From Candidatus Terasakiella magnetica (GTDB lineage: Bacteria > Pseudomonadota > Alphaproteobacteria > Rhodospirillales > Terasakiellaceae), in the NCBI RefSeq assembly GCF_900093605.1, contig NZ_FLYE01000034.1:1-64000 (forward strand): 64,000 bases of DNA, given 5' to 3'. Below the pieces are notes generated by a model. The model ran no database searches, had not been told where the DNA came from, and worked only from the letters and a program-made list of their open reading frames with translations. The translations under genes were made by a program, and so were the position numbers. The stretch's first letter is position 1; each line of letters begins with the position of its first letter. Below are positions 38,780-47,265 of this stretch, in pieces.

Positions 38780-38942
38780 GACATCTATTCCGCCGATCTC
38801 ATCGGTTCAAAACTTGAAATCTTAGATTGAAAGTTGCGGACCGATACCTTTTTCGGACATTGTCCGAATTAGAGCGCCTAGAAGCTAGTGATAGCTTCTA
38901 ACAAACTTTAAAAGCCGGTCCTTGTGACCGGCTTCTTTTTTT
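38780..38942 (+). ncRNA. Candidate multi-hairpin small RNA
   Basis: The 410-bp gap 38618-39027 is AT-rich and lacks a convincing ORF. From a TATACT-like -10 near 38774 on, the plus strand has four successive perfect stems: CCGAT-ctc-ATCGG (38793-38805), TTCGGAC-att-GTCCGAA (38852-38868), GAAGCTA-gtga-TAGCTTC (38881-38898) and the terminator AAGCCGGTC-N5-GACCGGCTT with T-tract (38912-38942). No good -35 is seen. It may simply be the 3' UTR of the upstream gene. Confidence 0.35.
38912..38942 (+). terminator. Strong intrinsic terminator (plus strand)
   Basis: AAGCCGGTC (38912-38920) and GACCGGCTT (38926-38934) form a 9-bp GC-rich stem with a 5-nt loop, followed by CTTTTTTT. It ends transcription from the 37607 gene or from a small RNA in the gap. 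Confidence 0.9.
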
Positions 38943-38962
38943 ATGTCCGCCACTTAACACAT

Positions 38963-38997
38963 AAAAAAAACGCCCCTGAAATATCCTTTCAGAGGCG
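38963..38997 (-). terminator. Intrinsic terminator of asd
   Basis: CGCCCCTGAAA (38971-38981) and TTTCAGAGGCG (38987-38997) form an 11-bp stem with one mismatch. A run of eight A at 38963-38970 gives a U-tract on the minus strand, 31 nt past the asd stop. Confidence 0.88.
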
Positions 38998-39027
38998 CTT
39001 TAAAAATATCGCTTTAAGAGTTAAAGC

Positions 39028-40053
39028 TTATTTCTTCAGATGGTCACGCACCAGCGCTTCCGCAATCTGTACTGTGTTTAGGGCTGCGCCTTTGCGCAGG
39101 TTATCAGACACACACCAGAATGACAGGCCATTTTCAACCGTATCGTCTTTGCGAATACGTGAAACATATGTGGCGTCTTCACCAGCACATTCCACTTGCG
39201 TGACATAACCTTCGTCTTCACGGTGATCAACAACAACCAGACCGTCTTGGGCTTGCATGACTTCACGTGCACGCGCTTCATCAATCGGCTTTTTAGTTTC
39301 GATGTTGATATATTCCGCATGACCGATAAAGGCAGGCACACGACAGCAGTTTGCATGAACTTTGATGTTTGGATCGAGAATTTTCGCTGTCTCGACTTTC
39401 ATCTTCCATTCTTCTTTTGTTTGGCCGTCATCCATAAACACATCAATGTGTGGAATACAGTTAAACGCAATCTGCTTAGTGAATTTCTGCTTTGTCTCAG
39501 TCGCAGGCTTGTTCATAAAGATGCCTTTGGTTTGCTCAAACAGCTCATCCATAGCTTCTTTACCACCACCAGATACAGACTGGTAAGTTGAAACGATCAC
39601 GCGCTCAATCTCAAACTCTTCATGCAATGGCTTTAAGGCCACCATCATTTGGATGGTTGAACAGTTTGGGTTGGCGATGATGCCTTTTTTCTTGTACTCA
39701 CCAATCGCTTCTGGGTTTACTTCCGGCACGATCAAAGGAATGTCCGGGTCCATGCGAAAGTGTGATGTATTATCCACAACAACCGCACCAGCTTCTGCTG
39801 CACATGGTGAATATTTCGCAGAAATCGCCCCACCTGGTGAAGACAGAACAATGTCCGTGCCTGTGAAATCAAATGTGTCCAGGTCCTGTACTTTCAGGAT
39901 TTCATCCTCACCATAGGAGATTTCACGACCGACAGAGCGGCGTGATGCCAATGCAACAACTTCATCAGCAGGGAAATTGCGCTCTGACATAATCTGGAGC
40001 ATCTCACGGCCCACATTACCAGTGGCACCCATTACTGCGACTTTATAGCCCAT
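39028..40053 (-). CDS. asd: Aspartate-semialdehyde dehydrogenase
   Basis: Asd reduces aspartyl phosphate to aspartate semialdehyde, the branch-point compound for lysine/diaminopimelate, threonine, methionine and isoleucine. The 341-residue product shows the NADP motif 'VMGATGNVGREML', the catalytic cysteine in 'IIANPNCSTIQMMVAL' and 'SVSGGGKEAMDELFEQT', and has normal length. AAAGGAAG lies six nt before the ATG. Upstream on the same transcript are a 41-codon Thr/Lys-rich ORF and an intrinsic terminator (40130-40164), indicating control by attenuation. Confidence 0.97.
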   Translation of the reverse strand: MGYKVAVMGATGNVGREMLQIMSERNFPADEVVALASRRSVGREISYGEDEILKVQDLDTFDFTGTDIVLSSPGGAISAKYSPCAAEAGAVVVDNTSHFRMDPDIPLIVPEVNPEAIGEYKKKGIIANPNCSTIQMMVALKPLHEEFEIERVIVSTYQSVSGGGKEAMDELFEQTKGIFMNKPATETKQKFTKQIAFNCIPHIDVFMDDGQTKEEWKMKVETAKILDPNIKVHANCCRVPAFIGHAEYINIETKKPIDEARAREVMQAQDGLVVVDHREDEGYVTQVECAGEDATYVSRIRKDDTVENGLSFWCVSDNLRKGAALNTVQIAEALVRDHLKK

Positions 40054-40129
40054 TTGTTTCTTCCTTTAAATTACGGCCCAAGTGGTCAATCCGCCTGTGC
40101 CATTTTTCGTCTTTAAATAAGTACATACG

Positions 40130-40164
40130 AAAAAAGGCCCACTGCGGTTATTCCGCGAGGGCCT
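40130..40164 (-). terminator. Attenuator terminator between leader peptide and asd
   Basis: On the minus strand AGGCCC…GCGG (40164 to 40153) pairs with CCGC…GGGCCT (40147 to 40135), followed by TTTTT (to 40130). It lies about 40 nt past the leader-ORF stop and about 75 nt before asd. Its 5' arm (CCTCGCGGAA, 40160-40151) can alternatively pair with TTCGCGGGG (40203-40195) next to the leader stop, with one bulged G. That is the mutually exclusive pairing expected of an antiterminator. Confidence 0.85.
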
Positions 40165-40203
40165 CTTTTCGAATATACGATCCGTCTTCAGGTTCCCCGC
40201 GAA

Positions 40204-40329
40204 CTACGCTTTGGTTTTCGTAGTTGTCTTGGTCGTCTTGGAGCCGGTGAGGAGCGTGCACGCAACATCACCCGCAAAAACTTTTGCGGTCGTCTTTTTC
40301 ACAGACATGATGTTCAGCACATGAAACAT
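40204..40329 (-). CDS. Putative Thr/Lys-rich attenuation leader peptide for asd
   Basis: A 41-codon ORF, absent from standard-length gene calls. It has GGAG 11 nt before the ATG and a stop (TAG) just upstream of alternative RNA hairpins. Ten of 41 residues are Thr and seven are Lys. The tail KTTKTTTKTKA has ten Thr or Lys codons in a row before the final Ala. Inside the tail, AACTACG (40225-40219) pairs perfectly with CGTAGTT (40208-40202) across the stop codon, which would compete with the antiterminator. By analogy with thr and trp leaders, ribosome stalling at Thr or Lys codons would allow asd transcription. Alternative: a small basic protein that happens to lie there. Confidence 0.72.
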   Translation of the reverse strand: MFHVLNIMSVKKTTAKVFAGDVACTLLTGSKTTKTTTKTKA

Positions 40330-40358
40330 GTTAAGCACTCTCCAATAATCGTGGGCTC

Positions 40359-40387
40359 TTCATACTTAAAAGATTTGCATTTGTCAA
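40359..40387 (-). promoter_or_regulatory. Sigma-70-type promoter of the leader-asd transcript
   Basis: Minus-strand TTGACA (40387-40382), a 17-nt spacer and TATGAA (40364-40359) match the consensus at 6/6 and 4/6. The -35 overlaps the stop codon of the upstream FG-GAP-like gene. Transcription would begin near 40352, about 20 nt before the leader ATG. Confidence 0.7.
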
Positions 40388-41157
40388 TGTGGGTAAGGCC
40401 AGCTTTCCTGATTGCCATCTTCAAGCCCGACCAATAAGCCCGTTTCACTCGCAACAATAGGTCCGCCAATTGTCCCAGAAAAGCTTCGTTTATCGATCAC
40501 TTGGGTTTTTGCACCGACAAAGCTCAACACCTGTAATTCCCCCCGACTCATATCGGGAACAACGATATCCATAATGCCATCTTTGTTCCAATCAATCACT
40601 TCATGAAGATCAAGTTGGCTTGATCCCATTTTATGATTCGAAAAAGATTGCGTCTGTACATCTTCAACCAGCTTATTGCCTTGGCGCTCATAAAGCGTCA
40701 AACGCCCGCCAATATGCGGTGTAATCACCGTTGCGATTTCAAGCTTGCGATCACGGTCAAAATCACCAACTCCAATAGGATTTTGCCAACGATATCTAAG
40801 ACCGATGGGCTCACTCTCAGCTGCGATCACGAGCTTGCCGCCACGTTGATCAAGCAAAGCCAATGCCGCACCCTTATTTTGATAGCTGCGCACCACCAAA
40901 ATAGCTTTGCGCCCATTAAGCCCCATGGGGACAAGGCGGGGTTCCACATCTTCAAAAACTGAATTTTCATCAAGGCGATAAGACAGGATGCGCCCATCAT
41001 CCAATACCGCTTCAACCGCGCCATATTCAATGCAATCACCTAACACGCAATGATCATAACGATCAGTTAGCAAGGCAAAACGCGTTGAGACAATATCTGC
41101 CGCCCAAACAGGTACGGCCAAAAATGTCATCACGAAAGCAAGCAGGAATATGGGCAT
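40384..41157 (-). CDS. Exported FG-GAP/VCBS-repeat-like protein
   Basis: A 257-residue protein with a signal peptide (about 1-19, ending VWA-AD). FG-GAP-type calcium-binding-like repeats are visible: 'GVGDFDRDRKLEIATVI' and 'DWNKDGIMDIVVPD', where the Dx(D/N)xDG pattern is recognisable. Two cysteines (in 'DHCVLGDCIEYG') may form a disulfide near the N-terminus. It is likely a periplasmic beta-propeller-like protein. I cannot name a function. Confidence 0.78.
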   Translation of the reverse strand: MPIFLLAFVMTFLAVPVWAADIVSTRFALLTDRYDHCVLGDCIEYGAVEAVLDDGRILSYRLDENSVFEDVEPRLVPMGLNGRKAILVVRSYQNKGAALALLDQRGGKLVIAAESEPIGLRYRWQNPIGVGDFDRDRKLEIATVITPHIGGRLTLYERQGNKLVEDVQTQSFSNHKMGSSQLDLHEVIDWNKDGIMDIVVPDMSRGELQVLSFVGAKTQVIDKRSFSGTIGGPIVASETGLLVGLEDGNQESWPYPH

Positions 41158-41250
41158 GGGATCACCTCTCTTTTTATTTTTTAAGAGTATCCCACAGGCT
41201 GTCTTAACGTTAGATGAAGAAAATCACATATTCACAACTATTTATGAACT

Positions 41251-42420
41251 TTATTCAAGGCGCTCAGGCGGTGGGGCGAGCTCTTCAACAAGGCTTTCAT
41301 CGCCCAGTTGAATTTCTTCAATGCGCTCGCCACGTTTGGTCACCTTATCAGTAGAAATCCGGATTTTGCGGATATCTTCTACTGATTGGTTAAAGTGACG
41401 CTCAAGCCCAGCCACACGATCATCAAGGCGCCCGACATCTTCTAGCAAGGTCATGACTTCTTTTTGGATGCGCCCGGCTTCTTCGCGCATACGGGCATCT
41501 TTTAAGACCGCGCGCACTGTATTCAGCGTTGCCATCAAAGTTGTCGGGGACACAATCCAGACCTTGGCCTTATAGGATTTTTCCACCACATCGGTGAAAT
41601 TGGCGTGGAGTTCTGCATAGATGGCTTCTGCAGGCAAAAACATCAGCGCGCTTTCTGCGGTTTCCCCCGCGATGATATATTTCTCGGAAATATCTTTAAT
41701 ATGTTTAAGTACATCCGCCTTAAAGGTGCGCACAGCAACGGTTTTATCCTGCTCATTATCAGCTTCTTGCAAAGCGACATAACTTTCCAGCGGGAATTTA
41801 GAGTCAATACAGATAGAGCCCGGCGGGTTGGGCAGTTTCAACAAACAATCCACCCGCTTAGTATTGGATAAAGTTTCCTGAAAACTATAGGCCGAAGGCG
41901 GCAAGGCATTGGTCACCAGCATTTCCAGCTGAACCTCACCAAAGGCCCCGCGGGTCTGTTTATTAGACAGAATATCTTGCAAGCCCATCATCTGTTCTGA
42001 CAGGTCCATGATATTTTTCTGCGCCGTATCAATCACGGCAAGGCGTTCTGCCAAATTGGACATATGTTTTGCGGTCGATTTGGTTTGTTCCAACAATCCT
42101 TCACCCATGCGATGGGTCAAACCGCTTAAACGTTCATCCAGAGTTTTGGTAATGGCGCGCTCTTGGGATTGTAATCTCTCATTCACCGTTTGTTGAGCAC
42201 GGTTTTGAAGGTCCGACATTTGAGAAAGTCGCCCTGCTAACTCCCCATGAGAGCGCCCAAGCTCTAATAGCTGTTGGGTAAGCGCTTCTGTATGGGCATC
42301 CTCAACAGGTGCGGCATTATTGCGGCTTTGTTTAAGGGTAAAAACAACCACGATGAGACATAGAACGACCACGCCCACCAATAGGCTGATCACCAAATCC
42401 GTATTTTGCAAAAAATCCAC
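41251..42420 (-). CDS. rmuC: DNA recombination protein RmuC
   Basis: RmuC proteins limit recombination at inverted repeats and contain a nuclease-like core. The product (about 389 residues from GTG 42420) has an N-terminal transmembrane segment (LVISLLVGVVVLCLIVVV), a long coiled coil (about 35-130) and the RmuC domain ('RGAFGEVQLEMLV', 'DCLLKLPN', 'CIDSKFPLESY', 'LMFLPAEAIYAEL'). The GTG is preceded by GGAGAGGGCAGAGG. A longer frame to 42516 would run into the promoter region of the divergent gene. Confidence 0.9.
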   Translation of the reverse strand: MDFLQNTDLVISLLVGVVVLCLIVVVFTLKQSRNNAAPVEDAHTEALTQQLLELGRSHGELAGRLSQMSDLQNRAQQTVNERLQSQERAITKTLDERLSGLTHRMGEGLLEQTKSTAKHMSNLAERLAVIDTAQKNIMDLSEQMMGLQDILSNKQTRGAFGEVQLEMLVTNALPPSAYSFQETLSNTKRVDCLLKLPNPPGSICIDSKFPLESYVALQEADNEQDKTVAVRTFKADVLKHIKDISEKYIIAGETAESALMFLPAEAIYAELHANFTDVVEKSYKAKVWIVSPTTLMATLNTVRAVLKDARMREEAGRIQKEVMTLLEDVGRLDDRVAGLERHFNQSVEDIRKIRISTDKVTKRGERIEEIQLGDESLVEELAPPPERLE

Positions 42421-42548
42421 GCCTCTGCCCTCTCCATAATAAAGCTGATACATCCATAGCACGTTTATTTTTCCACGCAAGCTTGCCTCTTGGAAATTGT
42501 ACAGGCAACATGTCAAAGCTTGTGTTTTCCGAAAAGGAGTCCTTTTAT

Positions 42549-43955
42549 ATGTCTAAGATCAAACCTGCCCTCATTCTCGGGGCTTTAGGCCTTTTCTCCT
42601 TCACCGCACAAGCTGAAAACACCTTAAATGCAACCCATCAACAACAGTTGTCTTTAACGCTCTATCAAAATGGGCTGGGTTTTGTGCGCGACACACGGCG
42701 CACGGATTTATCAAAAGGGCAAAATGATCTGGCTTTTGAAGATGTCAGCACACAATTGATCCCCGATAGCTTGCTCATCAATACAAAAGGCATTGAGGTT
42801 TTAGAACGCCGCTTTGCCTTTGACCTTCTCACCCCACAAGCCTTGTTAGATAAGGCCGTTGGAAAAACGGTTTCCTTTCGTAAATTCAACAGTGTGACGG
42901 GCAAGGATGATATTATTAGCGCCAAAATCCTTTCTACAAAAAATGGCGTGATTGTGGAACGCGATGGTCAAATTCAGGTTGGTCAGCCCGGCCAACTCAT
43001 GTTGGAAAAACTCCCCCAAGGCCTGCGCGCCAAGCCTGCCTTGCTTGCCTCTTTAAATGCCCCCAAGAAAGCAAGCTTCGAGCTTGGCCTTGCCTATCTA
43101 TCAAACGGGTTGAAATGGCATAGTTCTTATAGTGCTGAACTTTCACCAGATGGCAAAAGCGTGAACCTGAGATCATGGGCAAACCTGACTAACACAAGCG
43201 GCACAGATTATAAAAATGCCACGCTCAGCCTTGCAGCAGGCCAGATTAATAAAAAGACCGTGCGCAAAAACGTGCAGATGATGGCGCGTTCTGCCCCTCA
43301 AACCATGATGGCAATGGATAGCGCACCTGAAAGAACGGCTTCCCCGCCACAAGCCTTAGGTGGCCTGCATCTTTATAGCCTTCCTCATAAAGTTGATCTT
43401 GCCCATAAAGAGACCAAGCAAGTCCAGCTTATGGCCCCAATGAGTTTTAAAAGTAAACGTGTTTTGGTGCGCCAGTTTGGTCCAAGCTATAACGCGATTT
43501 CCCATCAGGTCTTGGCAGTTCATCCCAATATTGAAGTGAGCTTTACCAATGCCTCAAACGCCCCCTTGCCAACAGGCATTGTGCGCCTTTATCGCAAAGA
43601 CCAAGCTGGTGAATTACAGTTTGTGGGCGAAGACCGCTTAAAAGCAACACCCAAAGGAAATGAGGCCAAGCTGCACCCCGGTCAAAGCTTTGATGTGACC
43701 TTAAAGCGCAGCCAGACCGAGTTTGAATTTAACGGCAAACACAGCTTTGAAGCTGCCTATAAAGTGGTGATTAAAAATGCCAAAGACACGGCTGAGACCA
43801 TGCGCGTTAGTGAAGCCTTCCCCGGGCAATGGAAAATTGAAAAATCCAGCCACAAAACGACGCGGCGTGAAAATAATCGGGCAATTTGGGAAATTAATGT
43901 ACCTGCAAACGGGCAAAAGACACTGAGCTATGAAGTCAATGTGAGAACTCGATAA
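42549..43955 (+). CDS. Exported DUF4139 domain protein
   Basis: A 468-residue protein with a signal peptide (about 1-21, ending AQA-EN). The DUF4139 region is in the C-terminal part ('GLKWHSSYSAELSPDGKSVNLRSWANLTNTSGTDYKNATLSLAAG'-type, with the typical 'YxNATLxLxAG'). A beta-rich C-terminus follows ('YKVVIKNAKDTAETMRVSEAFPG'). The function is unknown. The start is supported by AAAGGAG 9-12 nt upstream. Convergent with the DUF2336 gene; the stops abut. Confidence 0.86.
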   Translation: MSKIKPALILGALGLFSFTAQAENTLNATHQQQLSLTLYQNGLGFVRDTRRTDLSKGQNDLAFEDVSTQLIPDSLLINTKGIEVLERRFAFDLLTPQALLDKAVGKTVSFRKFNSVTGKDDIISAKILSTKNGVIVERDGQIQVGQPGQLMLEKLPQGLRAKPALLASLNAPKKASFELGLAYLSNGLKWHSSYSAELSPDGKSVNLRSWANLTNTSGTDYKNATLSLAAGQINKKTVRKNVQMMARSAPQTMMAMDSAPERTASPPQALGGLHLYSLPHKVDLAHKETKQVQLMAPMSFKSKRVLVRQFGPSYNAISHQVLAVHPNIEVSFTNASNAPLPTGIVRLYRKDQAGELQFVGEDRLKATPKGNEAKLHPGQSFDVTLKRSQTEFEFNGKHSFEAAYKVVIKNAKDTAETMRVSEAFPGQWKIEKSSHKTTRRENNRAIWEINVPANGQKTLSYEVNVRTR

Positions 43956-45260
43956 TTAAACAGACATATTATTGAAGAAATCGACCTGCCATTGCAGCTC
44001 TTCTTCATTAAGCGCATAACCACCTTTATTGTGTTTTAGGATATCTTCGGCTGGAATATGGGCGACTTTGGCCTGAATATGGGCTGCAACCCGTGCCTCC
44101 ATACCAGCCTTCCAACATAGTGCTGAAACCCCTCTGGCACTGCGCATGGTAATCATTCTTTGAGCGACACTCAAATGAAGGCTTGCTTTTTCAGCTAGTG
44201 CCGCCACAACAAATTCATTTTCGCCCTCTGCCATGGCATTGATGATCACCTGTTGGTCAAGGCGGTCCATGCGTTTAAGATTTTGCGCAATCACATGAGG
44301 CGGCTGTTGGAAAAGCCATGCATATTCTTTGCGAAGATCATTATTATTACGAACCTCTAGCGTTTTCTCAACAACGCTTGGTTCTTTATGGGTTTGCGCA
44401 ATACGGCGATTAACCTCATCGCGCACCGCGCCAAGAACCTCAGCGCTCATATCCTCGCGTTCTTGTAAGGCATCCATCAAATTATCAGCCACAAATTCTG
44501 CCAGCCTGCGCACCGCATGGGTACTTAAGACCGGACGTTGTACCAGCGGGCCTTGCCATTCGGTAATATCTTGAGATTCTTCGATCAAATGATCCAGTGT
44601 TTCTTCACGAATTTGCGCACTGTCATTACATAATAAGGTGGTGATCGCAGGCACATCATGGGTTTCCACAATGGCATCGGAAACATCCGAGCTCACCGTT
44701 GAGCGATTGGAAATCGCGCCCAAGGCTCCAGATGAAATACCGCTTGAAATAATATCCAGCAAATCTTCATCGCGCAGCACGGGAGAATGTTCCAAAACCG
44801 GACAAGCCACAGACAATTCTGAATCATGAGCCAGTGTTTTGATGACTTCTTCAGGGGCCTGCGCCACATCTTTAAGCGTTTCAGCCAAGATCACCCGAAT
44901 ATTCGCCAATTGGTCAGAAGCCAATATTTCCAGTGCCTGATAAGCATAACTTTGGACGCGATCAACCTCATATGCGGTTAGTTTAGGCGCAAGGTCAGTG
45001 ATTTTCTTAGCCAAATCGGAGCGAATTTCATCATTGCTGTCTTTTGCCAACTCCACATAGGCATGGCTTGGCGTGTTTTTATTTAAAGCAATGGCTTTGC
45101 GCACTTCAGGGGCCGCATCACCTGCAAGATAAAACAGGATTTCTGGGCGGATATCTTCACGTTCAGCCAAGGTTTTTCTAACCGCCACATCATGATGGCG
45201 CGCCATTTCCTTTGCTTCTTCATAAGTCAGTGGCGCATCATGTGCTGGGTCTTTCACCAT
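43956..45260 (-). CDS. DUF2336 family protein
   Basis: A 434-residue protein of short helical repeats that look like HEAT or TPR-type units ('REDIRPEILFYLAGDAAPEVRKAIALNKNTP', 'SDLAKKITDLAP'). It matches DUF2336, which is nearly confined to Alphaproteobacteria. No signal peptide or membrane segment. It sits 5 nt downstream of a PAS-GGDEF gene, so the two are probably an operon. A role as a scaffold or signalling partner is a guess. Confidence 0.85.
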   Translation of the reverse strand: MVKDPAHDAPLTYEEAKEMARHHDVAVRKTLAEREDIRPEILFYLAGDAAPEVRKAIALNKNTPSHAYVELAKDSNDEIRSDLAKKITDLAPKLTAYEVDRVQSYAYQALEILASDQLANIRVILAETLKDVAQAPEEVIKTLAHDSELSVACPVLEHSPVLRDEDLLDIISSGISSGALGAISNRSTVSSDVSDAIVETHDVPAITTLLCNDSAQIREETLDHLIEESQDITEWQGPLVQRPVLSTHAVRRLAEFVADNLMDALQEREDMSAEVLGAVRDEVNRRIAQTHKEPSVVEKTLEVRNNNDLRKEYAWLFQQPPHVIAQNLKRMDRLDQQVIINAMAEGENEFVVAALAEKASLHLSVAQRMITMRSARGVSALCWKAGMEARVAAHIQAKVAHIPAEDILKHNKGGYALNEEELQWQVDFFNNMSV

Positions 45261-45265
45261 AACGC

Positions 45266-46903
45266 CTATTGCCCCTTATAATCTTCAGCCACACAAAACT
45301 GGCTTTTACCTGCTTTTTTGGCTTCATACATGGCGGCATCTGCCCGGCTAACCAGCGTCTCGATGCTTTCGTCACTATCAGGATGATATAAAGCCAGCCC
45401 TAAAGACACCCCAAGCATCATGTCATCTGCACCGGAATGTTCTTGTAAGAATGTACTGCTTTCCATCATTTTGGTGCAGCGTTTATGGGCCGTGTTTTCC
45501 GTAATATCATCCAGCCACAGGGCAAACTCATCCCCACCCAAACGGGCCACCACATCCCCCGGGCGCACCTGTTTGAGCAAGAAATCACGCACTAACAATA
45601 AAATTTCATCACCTTTTTGGTGACCAAAGGCATCATTAACCTGCTTGAAATGGTCCAAATCCACATAAATAAGCGCAGCCGGTTTGTTGTTATATTGTAA
45701 GCGATCAATATGACGCGGCAGTTCTTCTTCAAAAAAGGCGCGACGGTTTAACAGGCCTGTCAGCGCATCGGTCCGTGAAAGTTCCACAATGCGTTCATGG
45801 CCTGAGATTTGTTCATTGGCGATACCGAGCTGGTTGGCCACATCGGTTGCCAGAATTTTATCATCATCATTCCATGTGCCACGGACTTTTTCACGCCACA
45901 GGCAAATCGCGCCATTTACATTACGGCGATAACGCGTGGCTGAATAAATCGCAAGCCAGTCTTTAACCTCAAAAATACCGACTTCATTTTCACCAAGGCT
46001 TTCCAGCTTTTCAAACAATTCTGGAATTTCATCGGGAATATCACCAAAGGAGGCATTCACCACCATATCGCTATCGGGCTTGCAGCGATAAATCTGACAA
46101 CCATTTGCGCTCAGTGCACGCGCTGTAGCGTTCGCAGCCGCCGTGAGCATATTGCTCGGCTCAACCTCATCACGGATGGTTTTAACGATATAAGCCAGTA
46201 ACTGATCACGATGATAAGCACGTGCAAGAGCGGCATCACGTTCGCGCTCCTCAGTTATGTCGCGACAGACACCGCGCGCGCCAACCCAATGGTTATTATC
46301 ATCAAAAAGTGGCACACAAGAGACCATCAAACACGCAGGCTCCCCATCAGGGCGCACCACCCAAACCTCTTCACGTTCCAGCTTTGATTTAGACATGAAA
46401 GGATTGAGGGAATGTTTTTTATGACGTTTTAAAACAATCTCGTCACAATGTTTGCGAATCAGCTCGTCTGGCTCATAGCCCACCGCACCACGTTGGGAGA
46501 CGAAAATAAAATAACCGTCTGCACCGACTTCCCAAGCAAAATCACTGGAAATATCCACCAGATCTTTAAAACGCTGGCGAGAATCCATCAGGGCTGCACG
46601 CAAATTATGTTCTAAGCTGGAGTCTCTTGCACTAAGCAGATAGCCTTCCCCAAAAGGGCACAGGGTGAGATCGTAAAAGAGAACACCTTTTTCCGTTTCA
46701 AACCCTGCGGTTTGCATATGGGCTGTATTAGACTGTTCAACTTTACTAAACAGTTCCACAACACTAGGGATACCAAGGCTTTTCACCAAGGTTTCAGCCG
46801 CGCGACTTTGTACCATCACCGTTTTATCCTGTGCGAGAAGCACAGCAGGGAACGGCGCATCAGCAACCCAATCAGCAGCAATATTCATAGACTCTTCAGA
46901 CAT
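45266..46903 (-). CDS. PAS-GAF diguanylate cyclase (GGDEF)
   Basis: A 545-residue cytoplasmic protein predicted to make cyclic di-GMP. The order is a short N-terminal PAS-like part, PAS with PAC (about 110-230, 'DISSDFAWEVGADGYFIFVS', 'GARGVCRDITEE'), a GAF-like region (about 240-380) and a GGDEF domain. The GGDEF domain has the intact signature ARLGGDEFALW and, upstream, 'DLDHFKQVNDAFGHQKGDEIL'. No clear RxxD inhibitory site is seen. The ATG at 46903 is preceded by AGGAAT; the frame extends to 46918. Confidence 0.92.
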   Translation of the reverse strand: MSEESMNIAADWVADAPFPAVLLAQDKTVMVQSRAAETLVKSLGIPSVVELFSKVEQSNTAHMQTAGFETEKGVLFYDLTLCPFGEGYLLSARDSSLEHNLRAALMDSRQRFKDLVDISSDFAWEVGADGYFIFVSQRGAVGYEPDELIRKHCDEIVLKRHKKHSLNPFMSKSKLEREEVWVVRPDGEPACLMVSCVPLFDDNNHWVGARGVCRDITEERERDAALARAYHRDQLLAYIVKTIRDEVEPSNMLTAAANATARALSANGCQIYRCKPDSDMVVNASFGDIPDEIPELFEKLESLGENEVGIFEVKDWLAIYSATRYRRNVNGAICLWREKVRGTWNDDDKILATDVANQLGIANEQISGHERIVELSRTDALTGLLNRRAFFEEELPRHIDRLQYNNKPAALIYVDLDHFKQVNDAFGHQKGDEILLLVRDFLLKQVRPGDVVARLGGDEFALWLDDITENTAHKRCTKMMESSTFLQEHSGADDMMLGVSLGLALYHPDSDESIETLVSRADAAMYEAKKAGKSQFCVAEDYKGQ

Positions 46904-46991
46904 ATTCCTACTTTTCAAAATTCCGTGCAGAACATAGATAACTTCTTATAAAAATTTAAGAATAATCCTATTCGGGTTTTCATAGGAAATC

Positions 46992-47029
46992 AAATATTCC
47001 TGTTGAGAAAAACTCATTTAGGAATATTT
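46992..47029. repeat. Long inverted repeat in the gene-free region 46904-47265
   Basis: AAATATTCCT (46992-47001) and AGGAATATTT (47020-47029) are perfect inverse complements. Inside the 18-nt loop TGAG and CTCA pair again around AAAAA. No U-tract follows. The 362-bp divergent region between the GGDEF and glucosaminidase genes is otherwise AT-rich with no ORF, so the repeat may be an operator. Confidence 0.5.
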
Positions 47030-47265
47030 ACTCACAAAGCCCTTTCGTGGTAGTGTTATAGCGGATAACAAAGACAATCCAACGCTTTTTGATAAGAATA
47101 TTATCATCTGGCCTTTTGTCGCAAAATCTGTAAAATTCGCCCCACAGCTTGTCCGGATTAAAAGAAAGCTGTTGATAAAGAAATCCGGCTTATGCGCGTG
47201 AAAATAGCTTCAAAGACTAAGAAGGTCTGACAGCCGCGCTTTTGTTAACAACATTTGATTTTAAA

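Noticed and set aside
39770-39778. Perfect DnaA box TTATCCACA
   Set aside because: It is inside the asd coding region and has no companion boxes.
47041-47080. Sequence GCGGATAACAAAG resembling a lac operator half
   Set aside because: It is short, not palindromic in full and no LacI-family gene is near.
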